A stretch of 64,000 bases of DNA from Lyophyllum atratum (GCA_014905825.1 JACGCN010000015.1:868001-932000); one strand, 5' to 3'; shown: positions 21,736 through 33,045, counted from the first letter of the stretch. Notes: generated from the letters alone by a model not told the origin. Program-made: numbers and translations.

Positions 21736-22260
21736 ATGGCAGCCGTAATCCCCTCGCGCCTTAAGACGCTCACCCGCCTGCGTTGCTCTATCTTCGAAAC
21801 ATCATACAACCCGACGAGCATACGCACCGGAGCCAAGTACCTCCGCGCTCGTCTTAGAGGACCCTCGATGGTCCAGTACTACCCGGAGGTCATCAATGTC
21901 GCGCGGCTGGCGCGTCAGTATCCCGCGCTTGAGCTGATAGATGAGGATGAGGAGCAGAGGGTGCAGGATATTGAGGACCGGAAGAAGCGAGGCAAGGGTG
22001 CGCCGAAGAAGGCGAAGACGAAGGGTATGTCCTTTCTATCTCTTGTGCTGTGGCGGATTTCTTATGCGTGTGGCCTCGAATTACAGCTGACAGTAGGAGA
22101 AACCAACGGAAGCGGTAGCCCATGTTCTGACAAAATTATTGTACTCGGCGACTTGGAACCTAATATTTCTTTTCTATTATTGGGCATCCATCTACAATTC
22201 GTACGAAGATGGCTGGAGAAACCGCATAACCTGCTCTAACGACTAGGCTGGCGGACAATC
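21736..22260 (+). CDS. RSM27: Mitochondrial small-subunit ribosomal protein mS33 (C-terminal exon uncertain)
   Basis: Exon 1 (21736-22024) encodes 96 residues typical of mS33/Rsm27: LRCSIFETSYNPTSIRTGAK, the highly conserved LRARLRGPSMVQYYPEV, LIDEDEEQRVQDIEDRKKRG and a KGAPKKAKTK tail. It is a structural protein of the mitoribosomal small-subunit head. A GTATGT donor follows at 22025. The short C-terminal exon is ambiguous. Acceptors ending at 22096 (cagtag) and near 22246 (gactag) both give a few extra residues and a stop, so the end given here is an estimate. The ATG at 21736 (gccATGG) is chosen because homology begins just after it. An upstream in-frame ATG at 21646 would put 30 unrelated residues in front. 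Confidence 0.85.
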
Positions 22261-22835
22261 AGCCAAGGCTGACGCCCCATCCCCTCTACTATCATGGCAC
22301 TTATTTCTTCAGATGCTGGTGCAGATATTACGGACCCGCGGGAGGCAGACCAAACACGTCGAAGAGTCGGAACCCCTTTCGCTACCAGCAACGAGGGGTT
22401 GAATCGTCTCGCCCTATGGCGTTGTCTTGAATACATTACTATTACAGAGGTAAGTATCAAAATGACAAGGCATTCCGCTCGAATATCTCCTTCATGAACG
22501 ACGTATCACTTGTGACCATTCCTAGCCCCACGCATGATGATGCACTCCAGGCTTGACGCCCCTACCTTATAGGCTGTTATTGTAAGTCCGATGGGCGTCA
22601 TGATTTACTTGACATCGAACTATAGTGGGTGCCCTGTTAGAAGAGCATGGCGAGGTTAAGGACGAAGCCAACTTGAACGCCGAATGGACTCGTGACTTTT
22701 TAATCCCCTCCGAGTAGTACCCTCGTAATGTATGGTATTTCTGTGAGCGCTGCGCCAGGCAACAGTTATATAAACTTTGAAAGAGCCGACCAAGAACCAA
22801 TTATCGACGGTTTTGGGTTGAGTCCTGGCAGAATC
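22261..22835. other. Intergenic stretch before the duplicated F-box gene
   Basis: May contain the last exon of mS33 at its left edge. A frame at 22294-22497 has no recognisable domain. No repeat was noted before the duplication boundary at about 22836. Confidence 0.35.
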
Positions 22836-24590
22836 AAACAACAGCAAGCAACTCTTCTCAACGTTGACGACCCCATTATACAGCGCAGCGTCAACATAGG
22901 CCAAGGCGAGTCATTTAGCACTCACCGACTCATCAAGGTCATTATTTAGCGGTGGCCTGAATACCACGTTCAATAGGAAGGCCCAGGTCAGCCCTTCCTT
23001 ATCGCTTTCGCCATCACCTACTTGAAGCTGTTGAACGACGCTGGACACTGGATACACCATTCGGCTCAGATACTCGTCACACCTTTTTGCAATGTCAGGT
23101 TCCCTTCCTTTGCAGGAGACTGCGTCTGTAATAACAACGATCCCGTCTGAAATCCTTGCGCATATTTTCGAAATATGCGCTCTCACACCTTGCAGCCCAA
23201 GCGAACGCCCCAACCGATTGGCTTTTTCCCAAATCTGTCGCCGCTGGCGAATGATATCAATCAACTTTCCTCCACTCTGGCAGCGAATTGACCTAGCGAA
23301 CCGCAAGATGGCGAAGGAATATCTGCTCCGTTCAGGCATTCGCGACCTCAGTATTATAACTGAACCTTCCGATCCCAGGCTAAGGTTCCCGTGGCGCGAC
23401 CTCACAATGTATGCATCGCGCATCGTATCAATCAACATCTCACTCCGCCGTGTCGACGAATGTAAAAAGTTATTTAGCCAGCTTGGAGCCGACCTTACGA
23501 GCTTGACAAGTTTGTCCGTTATAAACGTCGATGTGGAAAATCCTGCACAACAGACGTTCATTTATGTGCCACCTGATGTGCGTTTCAAGTTGAAGAGGCT
23601 AGAACTCCATGGTGTCGCTCTGCCCTGGAGTGCGATCTCTGGCAACTTGACGTTCCTGTCGTTACATGACATCCGAAGCCCGTCACGATACTGTCCATCG
23701 CAGCAGGATATCCACCACATGCTCCGATTGTCCCCACATTTAGAACATATATCGTTGCGGAAAATGTCTATACTCCCAACACACAATTCTTCACACATGC
23801 CTGCTATCGCTCTTCCTTCTCTTCGTGAACTTTTCCTCGATGGGCAAGAACTTAGCCGCTCCATCCTCCCCCTTATCTCTTTGTCACCCGAGACTTACGT
23901 TCACCTCCGTTTTCGGGGGCTCTGTCCGCTGACAGAGGATTTGACGAGCCCGGAAGCGTGTACACTTGTGATGAAAGATGCAAGCACCTTATCTCTTCAA
24001 TCAGGAGAAATATCGGATGAAATAGAGATTCACCTCCATCGAGGGGGATTCCTCTCATATCGTATGACCTTCCTCCTTGAACTACACAAATTCTTCGACG
24101 TCTCGCGCTTTAGTACCTTGGAACTCCGCCGTGACATTTTCGACATCCTTTCACCAGAAGGAGCGGTCGAGTTCTTATTGCGACTGCGTAGCCTCGAGAC
24201 TCTCAGGGTGGCATTCAACGCGATCCAGTCCGGACTACTCTTCATACTGCTAGCAAGGTCACCTCTCATGGTTACAAACCAACCTACGGGAGCCCGCGCA
24301 CCACTTGTCTGCCCCTGCCTAAAAACCATCTCAGTCGGTCAAGGGGACACCGAACCGCCGAGCATCTCTGAAATCGAAGAAGTGATATTGGATGACATTG
24401 TCGTCCTTGCGCGTGGGCGAAGCCAGGCATCGACCCCACTTGCTTTGCTCGAATTCCAATTCCATATACCCCTTCAAATGGCAAATCAGCTCAGGAACTA
24501 TGTCGCAGAGGTTAAAGTTATTGATGGAGGGTGGATGCAGTAAGGATGGTGGCCTTTTTCTGCTTCAAGTACGCTTTACGACACTTTTTC
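22836..24590 (+). repeat. Inverted-duplication arm B (partner of 11500-13222)
   Basis: The arm includes F-box copy B and matching flanks on both sides. Its 5' side carries several small indels relative to arm A, so the copies have diverged for some time. Boundaries are approximate. Confidence 0.8.
23092..24543 (+). CDS. F-box/LRR-like protein, copy B (intact)
   Basis: A single exon encodes 483 residues. The F-box lies at about residues 12-65 (TIPSEILAHIFEIC, CRRWRMISINFPPLWQRIDL). It is followed by leucine-rich segments that resemble degenerate LRRs (LTSLTSLSVINVD, LTFLSLHDI, LPSLRELFLDG, RFSTLELRRDIFD, LRSLETLRVAF). The family docks on Skp1 through the F-box and uses the C-terminal repeats to select ubiquitylation targets. 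No target can be inferred. It is the intact partner of the nonsense-bearing copy at 11544-12983 and carries an extra four-residue insertion (VENP, around residue 149). Large families of such genes are usual in mushroom genomes. Confidence 0.85.
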   Translation: MSGSLPLQETASVITTIPSEILAHIFEICALTPCSPSERPNRLAFSQICRRWRMISINFPPLWQRIDLANRKMAKEYLLRSGIRDLSIITEPSDPRLRFPWRDLTMYASRIVSINISLRRVDECKKLFSQLGADLTSLTSLSVINVDVENPAQQTFIYVPPDVRFKLKRLELHGVALPWSAISGNLTFLSLHDIRSPSRYCPSQQDIHHMLRLSPHLEHISLRKMSILPTHNSSHMPAIALPSLRELFLDGQELSRSILPLISLSPETYVHLRFRGLCPLTEDLTSPEACTLVMKDASTLSLQSGEISDEIEIHLHRGGFLSYRMTFLLELHKFFDVSRFSTLELRRDIFDILSPEGAVEFLLRLRSLETLRVAFNAIQSGLLFILLARSPLMVTNQPTGARAPLVCPCLKTISVGQGDTEPPSISEIEEVILDDIVVLARGRSQASTPLALLEFQFHIPLQMANQLRNYVAEVKVIDGGWMQ

Positions 24591-24820
24591 AATGCTCTTT
24601 CGCTTATCTTATATGTGAGCCTCTATTATGTTGCTGAAGGACAGGGCCTCTGTTCACGCACGTACCCGTACTTATGATATGTAGATGTAGCACTCATTAG
24701 CATAGGTGCCTCGTGGCACTGGGTATGCTTGGGTCCTAGCTTGCAAATTCGAGCTTCCGGGAAAGGATCGGGGCATGAAATGGAGAGGGAAGGATATACT
24801 GCAGGCTTTCGTAGATACTA

Positions 24821-26841
24821 TCAAGCTAGGAAATCATCCGATACCACATATTGAGTGAATGTCTTTCCTCCGATGACAGCCTTTATATGCATAGAAGTGA
24901 CGCTCGTGGAAATATTACCCGTGAAAAAGGTATACCCATCGGATGGAGGATGGTTCTCGTCGGGCTGTAAAATCACTGTCTCGATCTTCGGGAGGAAGGT
25001 AGGTGTCCCAGGTTGGAAGCTCTCAACAGATAACTGGGGCGCGGTAGAGGTTATACTGTCGCTCTTGACCTGGTATAAATATAGGTCAACTAAACCTGCA
25101 CATAAAACTGGACGACCTCGAGGGCAACTTACACCGACAGCGACCATGAAAATGGCGTCGAAGCCGAGAGAAACGATGGTAGTGCGCGCAGGATCAAACA
25201 GAACAGTATCTTGGTCAATCTCGAACCCTGAACCACCATTTTCTACGATTGTCGGGGGAGAGCCGTCCTTCTCATCGACCTCGAACCAGAATTTTGAGAT
25301 CGATGCATTCAGAGGAATCTGCGCCGAGAAATGGTGGATCTCAAAACTCTGAATGCCGCGCAACTCCGCAAGAAATGTCGGGTTTCTAGAGGTACTTCCC
25401 GCGGATGGGGCAAAACATCCATTCGAGGGACAAAGTGATCCCTGGGTCTGACGTTCCTTCCAATATAGTGTGACGGTGCGGCTCGGATTGGCGATGAGAC
25501 GCTGGACACGATGGCCATGCATATGTCAGTACATTGATCGGTTTTCGTCATATGCTCGTTACTCACTCGCAAGCTCGTGTTTAGCACATAGCTACCATTT
25601 TTTGTGAACAGTGTCGCACTCCCAACCTTGTTCTCCAGAGGGTCGATTACTTCGGTGAGTGTTACGTCCTTGGGTACTGTATTTATCATTCGTTCTAACA
25701 ATGCTCCACAGGTTTTGCTGAAATTATTGGGTGATGCGATACTAGATGCGTTTGTAATTGTTAAAATTTCAAGTGCGATCTCTCTATCAGAAACATCAGA
25801 CTTACTTCTCCATGGTCGAATTGCCGTCGCTCGAGAAGATGCGCAAGTCCGACCGTGTGGTCACATTCGCACCAGAAACGAGTGCATTTGTCGTTGTATC
25901 TTGCAGATACTCCGTTACGCTAGATCGCAGATTAGCTCTCAGCGGCACTTTGCTATAAACTCAAGGTGGGAGCGACTCACACCGAGTTGTCAAAGGAAAA
26001 TGGTGTCCCATCAAAGTTTGCGAATCCGTCCTTGGCATCTCCATCGACAATTTCCGGGAAATCATCACGCCTAACACCACCAAAGGTATGTCCGCACGCA
26101 ACGAGGGCTATCATCTCCTCCTGAGTAAAACCCTGACGTCTAAACGATGCGATATGAGATTCTAGACTCTCTTGTGGCTCAGGGACAGTGGCTGGCCCAG
26201 CCGCAGTCGCATCCTTTCTTCCTGCACGGAATGGAATAACCGGGCCGCCACAGGACGCGACGGCAAATACAGTGCCCATGGCGATCGTGTCGGCAACTAG
26301 GTGTCAGGAAGCCGCATCAGCAGGGGCCAGAGACGCGTTTCAAGGAGTTATTACATACGCCCGACATATGGAGTTGTGAAGAAGTTGAAGTCGGTGAGTG
26401 ACTGGGTCATACCTATCCCGACGTTCTGATGCATAAGTAGGGAGCAAAGTATCAGCTCTGAAGCCGGAGAAGTGAAGTGAATGGACGCACCTGAGGTCTA
26501 TCGAGCTCAAAGAGAATCGACGCGTCGAGGCCGCCCGACCCGTCAGTGGCGTCGTGGGTCGACATATCATGGTATGCCTATCAACATGTTCAGTCACTGT
26601 ATGTGGGACCATGAATAAGACTCACGATTCGGACCCATTGCGCCGCAATAGTCGTGTTCGCTCGCTGCGCGCAACCTTTTGTTAGGTTGGGAAGGGTGTT
26701 GCCAACGTACAGGGTATTTTCAGCGAAGTCGAGACGTGGGTCGGGCCAGTTGAGTGTCGCTGCACCTTGGGCAATACCCGCCCCTAGACTTTGCAGAGCC
26801 ATCAAGCCCGCCATCGATGTTGATTTGGAGAGCGGACGCAT
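24821..26841 (-). CDS. Secreted plant-type haem peroxidase, tandem copy 1
   Basis: Eight exons (26841-26626, 26577-26491, 26425-26359, 26296-25981, 25919-25806, 25741-25567, 25501-25133, 25069-24821) join in phase to 530 residues. A signal peptide leads into WPDPRLDF. The distal pair is Arg71 and His75 in RIAYHDMSTH, the haem pocket continues with CGGPVIPFRAGRKDA, and the proximal ligand is His193 in LVACGHTFGG. The partner Asp226 lies in FDGTPFSFDN. These belong to the plant/fungal peroxidase superfamily, which oxidises substrates with hydrogen peroxide. The distal aromatic is Tyr rather than the Phe or Trp of classes II and I. A long C-terminal region (about 250 residues, with FWFEVDEKDGS) has no match I know. 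It is not a standard Mn, lignin or versatile peroxidase, and its substrate is unknown. Confidence 0.85.
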
Positions 26842-28012
26842 ACTTGCGAATGTTAGAGACGCGACGCGTTGGATGGCATCGTTGCTCGTGGTCAGTATAT
26901 AGGTACTTAACGAAATTTCCGGTAATCAAGATCAAGGGAGGTGTTGTCTACTTCGGATCCCTCCTCCCAGGACCCATGTGGGCGCCCGGCGAGAGTTGAC
27001 CATATATTATTGTCATGCGATGCGATTACGAGTCCCCGAAGGTTTTCAGCGGGCGGGCGCTAGGGGAGGCTGTTAGCTTATAGTGAAACATCTGATGCAT
27101 ATGTAGAAGCAGGGCGGGACAATTTGAATACTATCAGTGATGGGGAGTTGCAAAACTTTAGGCAAACCGTGAATAGAAATCGATCCGTTTCACCTTTTTC
27201 TAATCGGACTTTCGGAACAGGTACTATAATCTCTAAACAAGATGTCTGCGATGTCAGATTTTGAAGAAAGTGCAGAGCAAACCAGTCGGAGCGAACCCGG
27301 TGGGCGAAGTCCCAAAAACAGGGAGTTGCAAAACTTTTGTCACGGTGAGTCACGTTGATCTGGCGCGGGCGGACTTCAAATTCTAGTGGACACAAGCGAA
27401 GGAATGTCACCAAATGTCACGCAAAAAGACCATCTGCTTCATACATTCGTTGTGAGTGCAGCTGTGCCCATGGGACTTTGGGATATCCTAGGGAAGTATT
27501 TAAAGGTCATACATTGAGCTCCCCAGGTCACAGAACGCTGTATTGCCTCAAGCCGAGGCCAGTTTTCATAAATTTTGCATTTACCTGCTCCTTGTCGACA
27601 AAATCGCAAGACGAAAACATACAAAATACCTGATTTCTTTCACGATCCTAATATAAGAGTTCTCAGGCAACAATATTCCCGGAGGATCAACGATTTGGGC
27701 GCCCGGATGCCTTCAAACATTGCATTTTGCAACTCTATGGCATTTTGCATACCAGTACACGTGATAGTAAGGGGACGTATGAGTTAGGATAAGCGGCTGT
27801 GTTGGGAAGAAAATATTTTTAAGCTCAGCAGGCGATGCCAGGCGAGCCAGGCGTCATCGCTGCTCACATTTCTTTTGTGTAGTCGCTACGCTGATCACTC
27901 ATCTACAGTAGCCTGTAGAAGTTCACAATGCTTGTATCGCGCTGCGTAGCCTAAGTAATAGCCTTCTTTCCAAAGATGCTGTAACGACTACATGATCATG
28001 AAAAATCGCAAA
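26842..28012. other. Spacer between the tandem peroxidases
   Basis: No supportable gene. A 17-bp direct repeat (gggagttgcaaaacttt) occurs near 27143 and 27321 around about 160 bp of AT-rich DNA. This could be a decayed mobile-element footprint, but no terminal inverted repeat was seen. Confidence 0.4.
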
Positions 28013-30154
28013 TCATGTCGAAGTGAATGGCAAGTTAAGTATCAGGAAGATACACACAAGGCAAATGTAGTGGAAACAGGGAGAGAAAACTGAAAACCTG
28101 ATAGATAGAGCTCCGGACGCGACTGGGACACGTACTAGTAATCTACTGAGGTCAGTCTGACCCACATACTGAGTGAAGTTTTGCCCTCCTATAACGGCCT
28201 TCACATGTATACCAGTAGCCCCCGCTTGCACCTTGCCTGTAAAAAACCTATATCCGTCTGCCGGGGGATGATTCGTGTCTAGCTGTAAGGTGACTGTATC
28301 AATGGTTCCGGACTGGAAGCTCTCGATGGTCACTTGAGATGCATTGGAGCTTGTGCTGCTGTCCTTCACCTGACAAGCAGAAAAACTAAACCAACTATAG
28401 ACCAAGAGCTTGATGGGAGAGGGACTTACGCTGACGACGACCGCTATGCGAAAGCTGTCAAGCTCAACCGTAGTGCGTACAGGATCAAACAGAACGGTAT
28501 CCTGGTCGATCACGAACCCAGAACCGCCGTTGTCCACGACTGTGGGAGAGGAGCCGTCTTGTTCATCTACTTCAAACCAGAATTTTGAAACGGATGCGTT
28601 CAAGGGAATGTTTGCCGCGAACTCGTAGCTGGCGAGTGTTTTGAGCCCGCGCAGCTCGCCGAGGAATGTGGGAATTACAGTAGAAGTTTTACTGGACAAG
28701 ACGGTGCACCCAGTCGAGGGGCAAAGCGACCCCTCAGTTGTACGCTCTTTCCAGAACAGTTTGACGGTGCGGCCTTCATTAACAGTAAGGCGCTAGAAGA
28801 CCACAAGCATCGTGGATCGATAAACAACTTGTCTTTGAAAACCGTCGCACTCACGCGCAAGCTTGTTTGTAACAAGTAATGTCCATCTTTTGTGAATAAT
28901 AACGCACTCCGAGCCTTGTTCTCTATCGGATCGATGATCTCCGTAAGCGTCACCCCCTTCGGCACTGTATTTATCATCCGTTCCAATAGTGTCGCACAAG
29001 TGCTTTGGAAAGTGGCAGGGTCTGCCAGGCTGCAGTGCACCATAGGTGATCAAAATCACAGCACCCACCGTCATATAGAATCTCGGACTCACCGTTTCAT
29101 GGTCGCGTTCTTATCGCTTGAGAAGATACGCAGATCCGATCTCGTCGTGACATTTGCGCCAACGACGAGTGGGTTCGTCGTGGTGCCTTGTAGGTATTCC
29201 GAGACGCTATCACAAAGAAACGGCCTCGTCAAGATGCCGTCATCGCGTACTATAAATTCGAAGTGACTCACACTATGTGGTCGAACCCATGTGATGTCCC
29301 ATCGAAGTTTCCGAATCCGTTCTCGACATCCACGTTAACGACAAGGGGGAAATCGTCATGCCTGACCCCACCGAAGGTATGACCGCATGCAACAAGTGCG
29401 ATCATTTCCTCCTGCGTAAAGCCTTGGTTTTTGAACGACGCAATATGGGACTCGAGGCTGTCTTGAGGCTCGGGTACCGTAGCCGGCCCAGCCTCTTTCG
29501 CGTCTCTTCTTCCTGCGCGATAAGGGATGACAGGCCCCCCGCAGGACGCGACGGCGAGGACGGCACCCATGGCAATAATGTCCGCGACTATGCATCGGGA
29601 GCCGTTTCAGCGCAAGCAATGGAATAACTCTTGAAAGAGAATAGTACATACGAGGGACATAAGGACCTCTTAAACCGTCGAAGTCTAATAGTGATTGCAC
29701 CATGCCTTCGCCAATATTCTTGAAACGAGATGTGAGCTTAGAGGGCGGAGAGATTTGTGAATGGAACGAAGGAACGCACCTGGGCTCCGTCAAGCTCAAG
29801 TGCGATTGACGCATCGAGACCGCCCGACCCATCCGTAATGTTGTGGGTCGACATATCGTGGTATGCCTATGGCCACAATTAATCGCGATTACAGCGGACC
29901 TTACCATCAACGGCACTTACGATTCGAAGCCACTGCGCAGCAACAGTCGTGCTCTGTCTCGACGCACAGCCCGCCGTCAAGAGAGAGAAGGGCTTAAAGT
30001 TTTCCGGGTCTTCGGCGTATAGTAGTCCTTCCTCGAAGTCAAGACGTGGGTCGGGCCACTTGAATGTAGTGGCAGCGCGGGCGACATGGACCCCTACTAG
30101 ACCTTGGAAGGCCACCAGGTTAGCAAAGCACAATAACCTGGAAAGCAACCACAT
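28013..30154 (-). CDS. Secreted plant-type haem peroxidase, tandem copy 2
   Basis: Eight exons (30154-29921, 29866-29780, 29718-29652, 29587-29272, 29206-29093, 29029-28855, 28792-28430, 28369-28013) give 570 residues. Exons 2-6 have exactly the same lengths as in copy 1 (87, 67, 316, 114 and 175 nt), which proves the tandem duplication. The signal peptide, RIAYHDMSTH distal motif and ALVACGHTFGG proximal-His motif are kept. The FDGTPFSFDN motif of copy 1 has become FDGTSHGFDH, losing the Pro and the Asn but keeping the Asp. The C terminus is about 40 residues longer and ends in a hydrophobic stretch (CFHYICLVCIFLILNLPF), which could be a membrane or GPI-type anchor. Same orientation as copy 1, with about 1.2 kb between them. 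Confidence 0.83.
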
Positions 30155-30956
30155 GAACTTAGATCCGGGGGACGAGATGTTACGGCCACAAGCTACCCTT
30201 CGTTATAGTGATCGTGTCAATTTTATATATGCCGGGTTTGCGGCCATATGCGGCTACTAGTAGTAGTGGTAGAGCCCATGATGATGAGCATGCCCGTGAA
30301 GCCCGCTGGTACTGATCGATACATCTCTGATTGGGGACTTTTGGGATACTTGAGTTACTTACCTTGGCAAATCATACTTAGGATGCTTTCAGTCCAGTCC
30401 GGATCCAGGGCGAGTCCGTCTGCAGAGGTCTGCAGCACGTCAACTGGCCATATTGTTGATTATGTAAGTGACGCGGGTCAACAGGGGTCAACGCGTTGGG
30501 ATTCCTCAGCCCAACCTCAGCCTGCGCACCTACCTTGACCGAGCCACATCTAACACCACAAGTAAGTGGTGGTCGGCCCCTTTGTTGAGCATGCTCTAAA
30601 ATCGCTCCACGTTGCCAGTTATGCCTTGGATTGAGACAATCCTAGAACAGTTTGAGATTGTTGACCGCTTTACTACTGACGAATCAGAATATTATGGCCC
30701 ATACAACACCCTCCTCACAATTTCTTTGATACGGAACGGGGGCAAGACTAGTACGTAGATGGAGTTTGATGAGAGTAGTTCAAATATGAGGCAACTTTTG
30801 GAGTCGAGAAACTTAGCCATAATGCTTAAATGTCCAGAACTTGAGCGGCAAACGACCCTGTATCTCGACGCGCAAACGACGAGCACGAGTGCAAGGTATC
30901 AAATGACAGGTATAACACATGCGAAGCTGTGATAGAAAGACTTCAACACCCTCGTC
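30155..30956. other. Intergenic stretch
   Basis: Promoter side of peroxidase copy 2 and 3' flank of the next F-box gene. No gene or repeat was recognised. Confidence 0.45.
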
Positions 30957-32552
30957 TTAGACCCTCTCGTCCCCGTCCCTCCCTACCCCAACCCAGATGT
31001 TCCCCACCAGCCCCCCAAACTCCTCCCACACCCCCGGCGCAACCCCATGGCACCTCGTGAACTCTAGCGCCTCCAGCGGGATCCCCGCCCCATGCCTCGC
31101 CTTCGCGAGTGCCACCAGCGAAGGAAGCCATTCTTCGCCGAAGTGCCACCACACTTCATCCCGCGCGCGGCCGAAGGATATTCTTTTCAGGTTAGGGCAG
31201 AGGAAGATTTGGTTGTGTGGGTGTGGGTGTGGTGGTGTGAGTTGGGTCGGGCTGGCGTCAGAACTTGGGTGCGACAAAGCAAGCAGCAGATCAGCAAGCG
31301 AAGCACTAAACGCTATCCTCAACTCCTCCACCGCCGGAAGGTGCGCAAGGAACTCAACCAACAACCCCCGTGCCATATCAAACAGCACGGCCGAGCCAAG
31401 CTCCAGCGCCGTCACCCGCGAGAGGTCGAAGAACAGGGGCATGTCGGGTAGGAAGTGTTTGGAGATGGGCCACGCGGAGCCGAAGGAGATTATGGAGTCT
31501 GAGGGGTCTTCGAGCCATGCGCCGCGGGCGGCGGGAGGGAAGAGACGGACGCCTTCGCGTTCGAGGCGGATGGCGCGGATGTCGAGGGTTGGGTACGTGG
31601 ACAGCCCCGTTCCCATACTAAGGGCGGAGGGAGAGAGGGGAAAGAGGGCGCGCAGGCCGTCGAATTGGGAACAGTTGATTTGGAGGCGGGCGGTTGGGGG
31701 GAGGGAGATGCTGGAGAGGATGCAAAGGATTACAGGGGCTTTTGCGGCTATGAATAATTCGCGGAGGTAGGGGAGGGGAATGAGCGCAGTGGCACTGGGA
31801 GGGGTGTCGCTGGTTGGGAGCAGGGCGGGGCTGATGCAGCCTAGGCGGATGTGTTCGAGGTTGGGTGAGGATTCGAAGATGGAGCGCAACTGACGGAGAG
31901 AGGGGGCGAAGCCGGCGCCTAGGCCACGTAGGGAGAGGTGTGTGAGACCTGTGCAGAGGTTCCAAGGGATTGAGACGCAGTCGAGGGCAACACGTGTGAG
32001 CCGCGGGATGCGCGCGGTGATGTCCAGGATAAAATTTGTGGAGACGGGAGGTACTTTCAACGTCAAGCTTGTAAGGTTCGGTAGGTTCGGTCCGAAACTT
32101 GAGAATAGGTTTGTCAAGTCTTCCGGGAAGAGGTGAACGTCGAGGGACTTGACGCGTTCCGCGTGGTTTTGAAGGTCTCCGATGCATAGTCTCGAGGGAG
32201 ATGTCGAGATGAGGTGGATTGGTGCTGAACCCGAACGAATGAGGAATTCGTGGGCGATTCGCGAGTCGCAGAGGTCGATGCAACGCCATAGTCGCGCGGC
32301 ATTAAAGGAGATACATCGCCACCGTCGACAGACCTGGGTCCACGCCAGACGGTGTTCTGGTTTACGGTGCTCGTAAAGCCAGGATACGCAGATCCCGAAG
32401 ACGTCCTCGATGACTTCCGTGGGAAGTCTCGAGACGGGCGCGAGGTCGTTTAGCCTGGTCCGAACTGTTGACAGGGCCTCGATGAGGCGTCGTTCCTCCG
32501 CGTAGAGGACGAACAGCTTTTGCTTCGTCTCGATCGAATGGCAGTGGGCCAT
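30957..32552 (-). CDS. F-box protein, third member
   Basis: One exon. I choose the ATG at 32552 (MAHCHSIETKQKL), giving 531 residues, although the frame stays open to 32681. A short coiled-coil-like lead (LFVLYAEERRLIEALSTVRT) precedes the F-box (LPTEVIEDVFGICVSW, then WTQVCRRWRCISFNAARLWRCIDL). Leucine-rich segments follow to the end. It is distant from copies A and B but has the same architecture, including the F-box spacing and the IAHEFLIRSG segment that parallels MAKEYLLRSG. It should act as an SCF adaptor with unknown substrate. A His/Pro run (PPHPHPHNQ) interrupts the repeat region. Confidence 0.8.
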   Translation of the reverse strand: MAHCHSIETKQKLFVLYAEERRLIEALSTVRTRLNDLAPVSRLPTEVIEDVFGICVSWLYEHRKPEHRLAWTQVCRRWRCISFNAARLWRCIDLCDSRIAHEFLIRSGSAPIHLISTSPSRLCIGDLQNHAERVKSLDVHLFPEDLTNLFSSFGPNLPNLTSLTLKVPPVSTNFILDITARIPRLTRVALDCVSIPWNLCTGLTHLSLRGLGAGFAPSLRQLRSIFESSPNLEHIRLGCISPALLPTSDTPPSATALIPLPYLRELFIAAKAPVILCILSSISLPPTARLQINCSQFDGLRALFPLSPSALSMGTGLSTYPTLDIRAIRLEREGVRLFPPAARGAWLEDPSDSIISFGSAWPISKHFLPDMPLFFDLSRVTALELGSAVLFDMARGLLVEFLAHLPAVEELRIAFSASLADLLLALSHPSSDASPTQLTPPHPHPHNQIFLCPNLKRISFGRARDEVWWHFGEEWLPSLVALAKARHGAGIPLEALEFTRCHGVAPGVWEEFGGLVGNIWVGVGRDGDERV

Positions 32553-33045
32553 GAATTCTCTTGGGCGGCACGGTCTGTTGATAGAACTGAGTGATGGCAG
32601 CATGAGCACACCTTCCAGTGGTGTCCTGAGTAAAAAGTCGTGCGACCTTTTATACGTAGTTAACCCCAACGAGGCGCGCAAGGGTTCGACATAAGCGAAC
32701 TGTCATCACCACAAGGCAACGAGCTAGACGTCTGGACCTAAATGTGGGACCCAGAGACCTGCGTCGTGGATCTACAGGAAATGTAATAGTCAAGATCGTT
32801 GTCCAAACTGCTCCCGGGCACGTTGTAGGCGGTTGTATGTAGGTCACAAGTGGGCTCAAACAGTTAGGCGCTCGGGTCACTATCGCAGAAGGCCACATTG
32901 GAATCAGAAATACGTAGGGACGTGCCTTGACAATGACAACTGAGTGCGATCGAGTGCGATATCCTTGAGAGGAAGGAGGTCGCCGTAGTCTGAGTCTTAC
33001 GTATCCGCAGTCGGCGCCTGAATTTGCGCTTACACCAGAACCATC
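32553..33045. other. Divergent intergenic region, F-box gene and PAN1
   Basis: About 490 bp between two divergent start codons, holding both promoters. No clear TATA box or repeat was found. Confidence 0.45.

Noticed and set aside
31618..32289. 223-residue Pro/His-rich frame on the minus strand
   Set aside because: It overlaps the F-box gene in another frame and has composition typical of a shadow frame.
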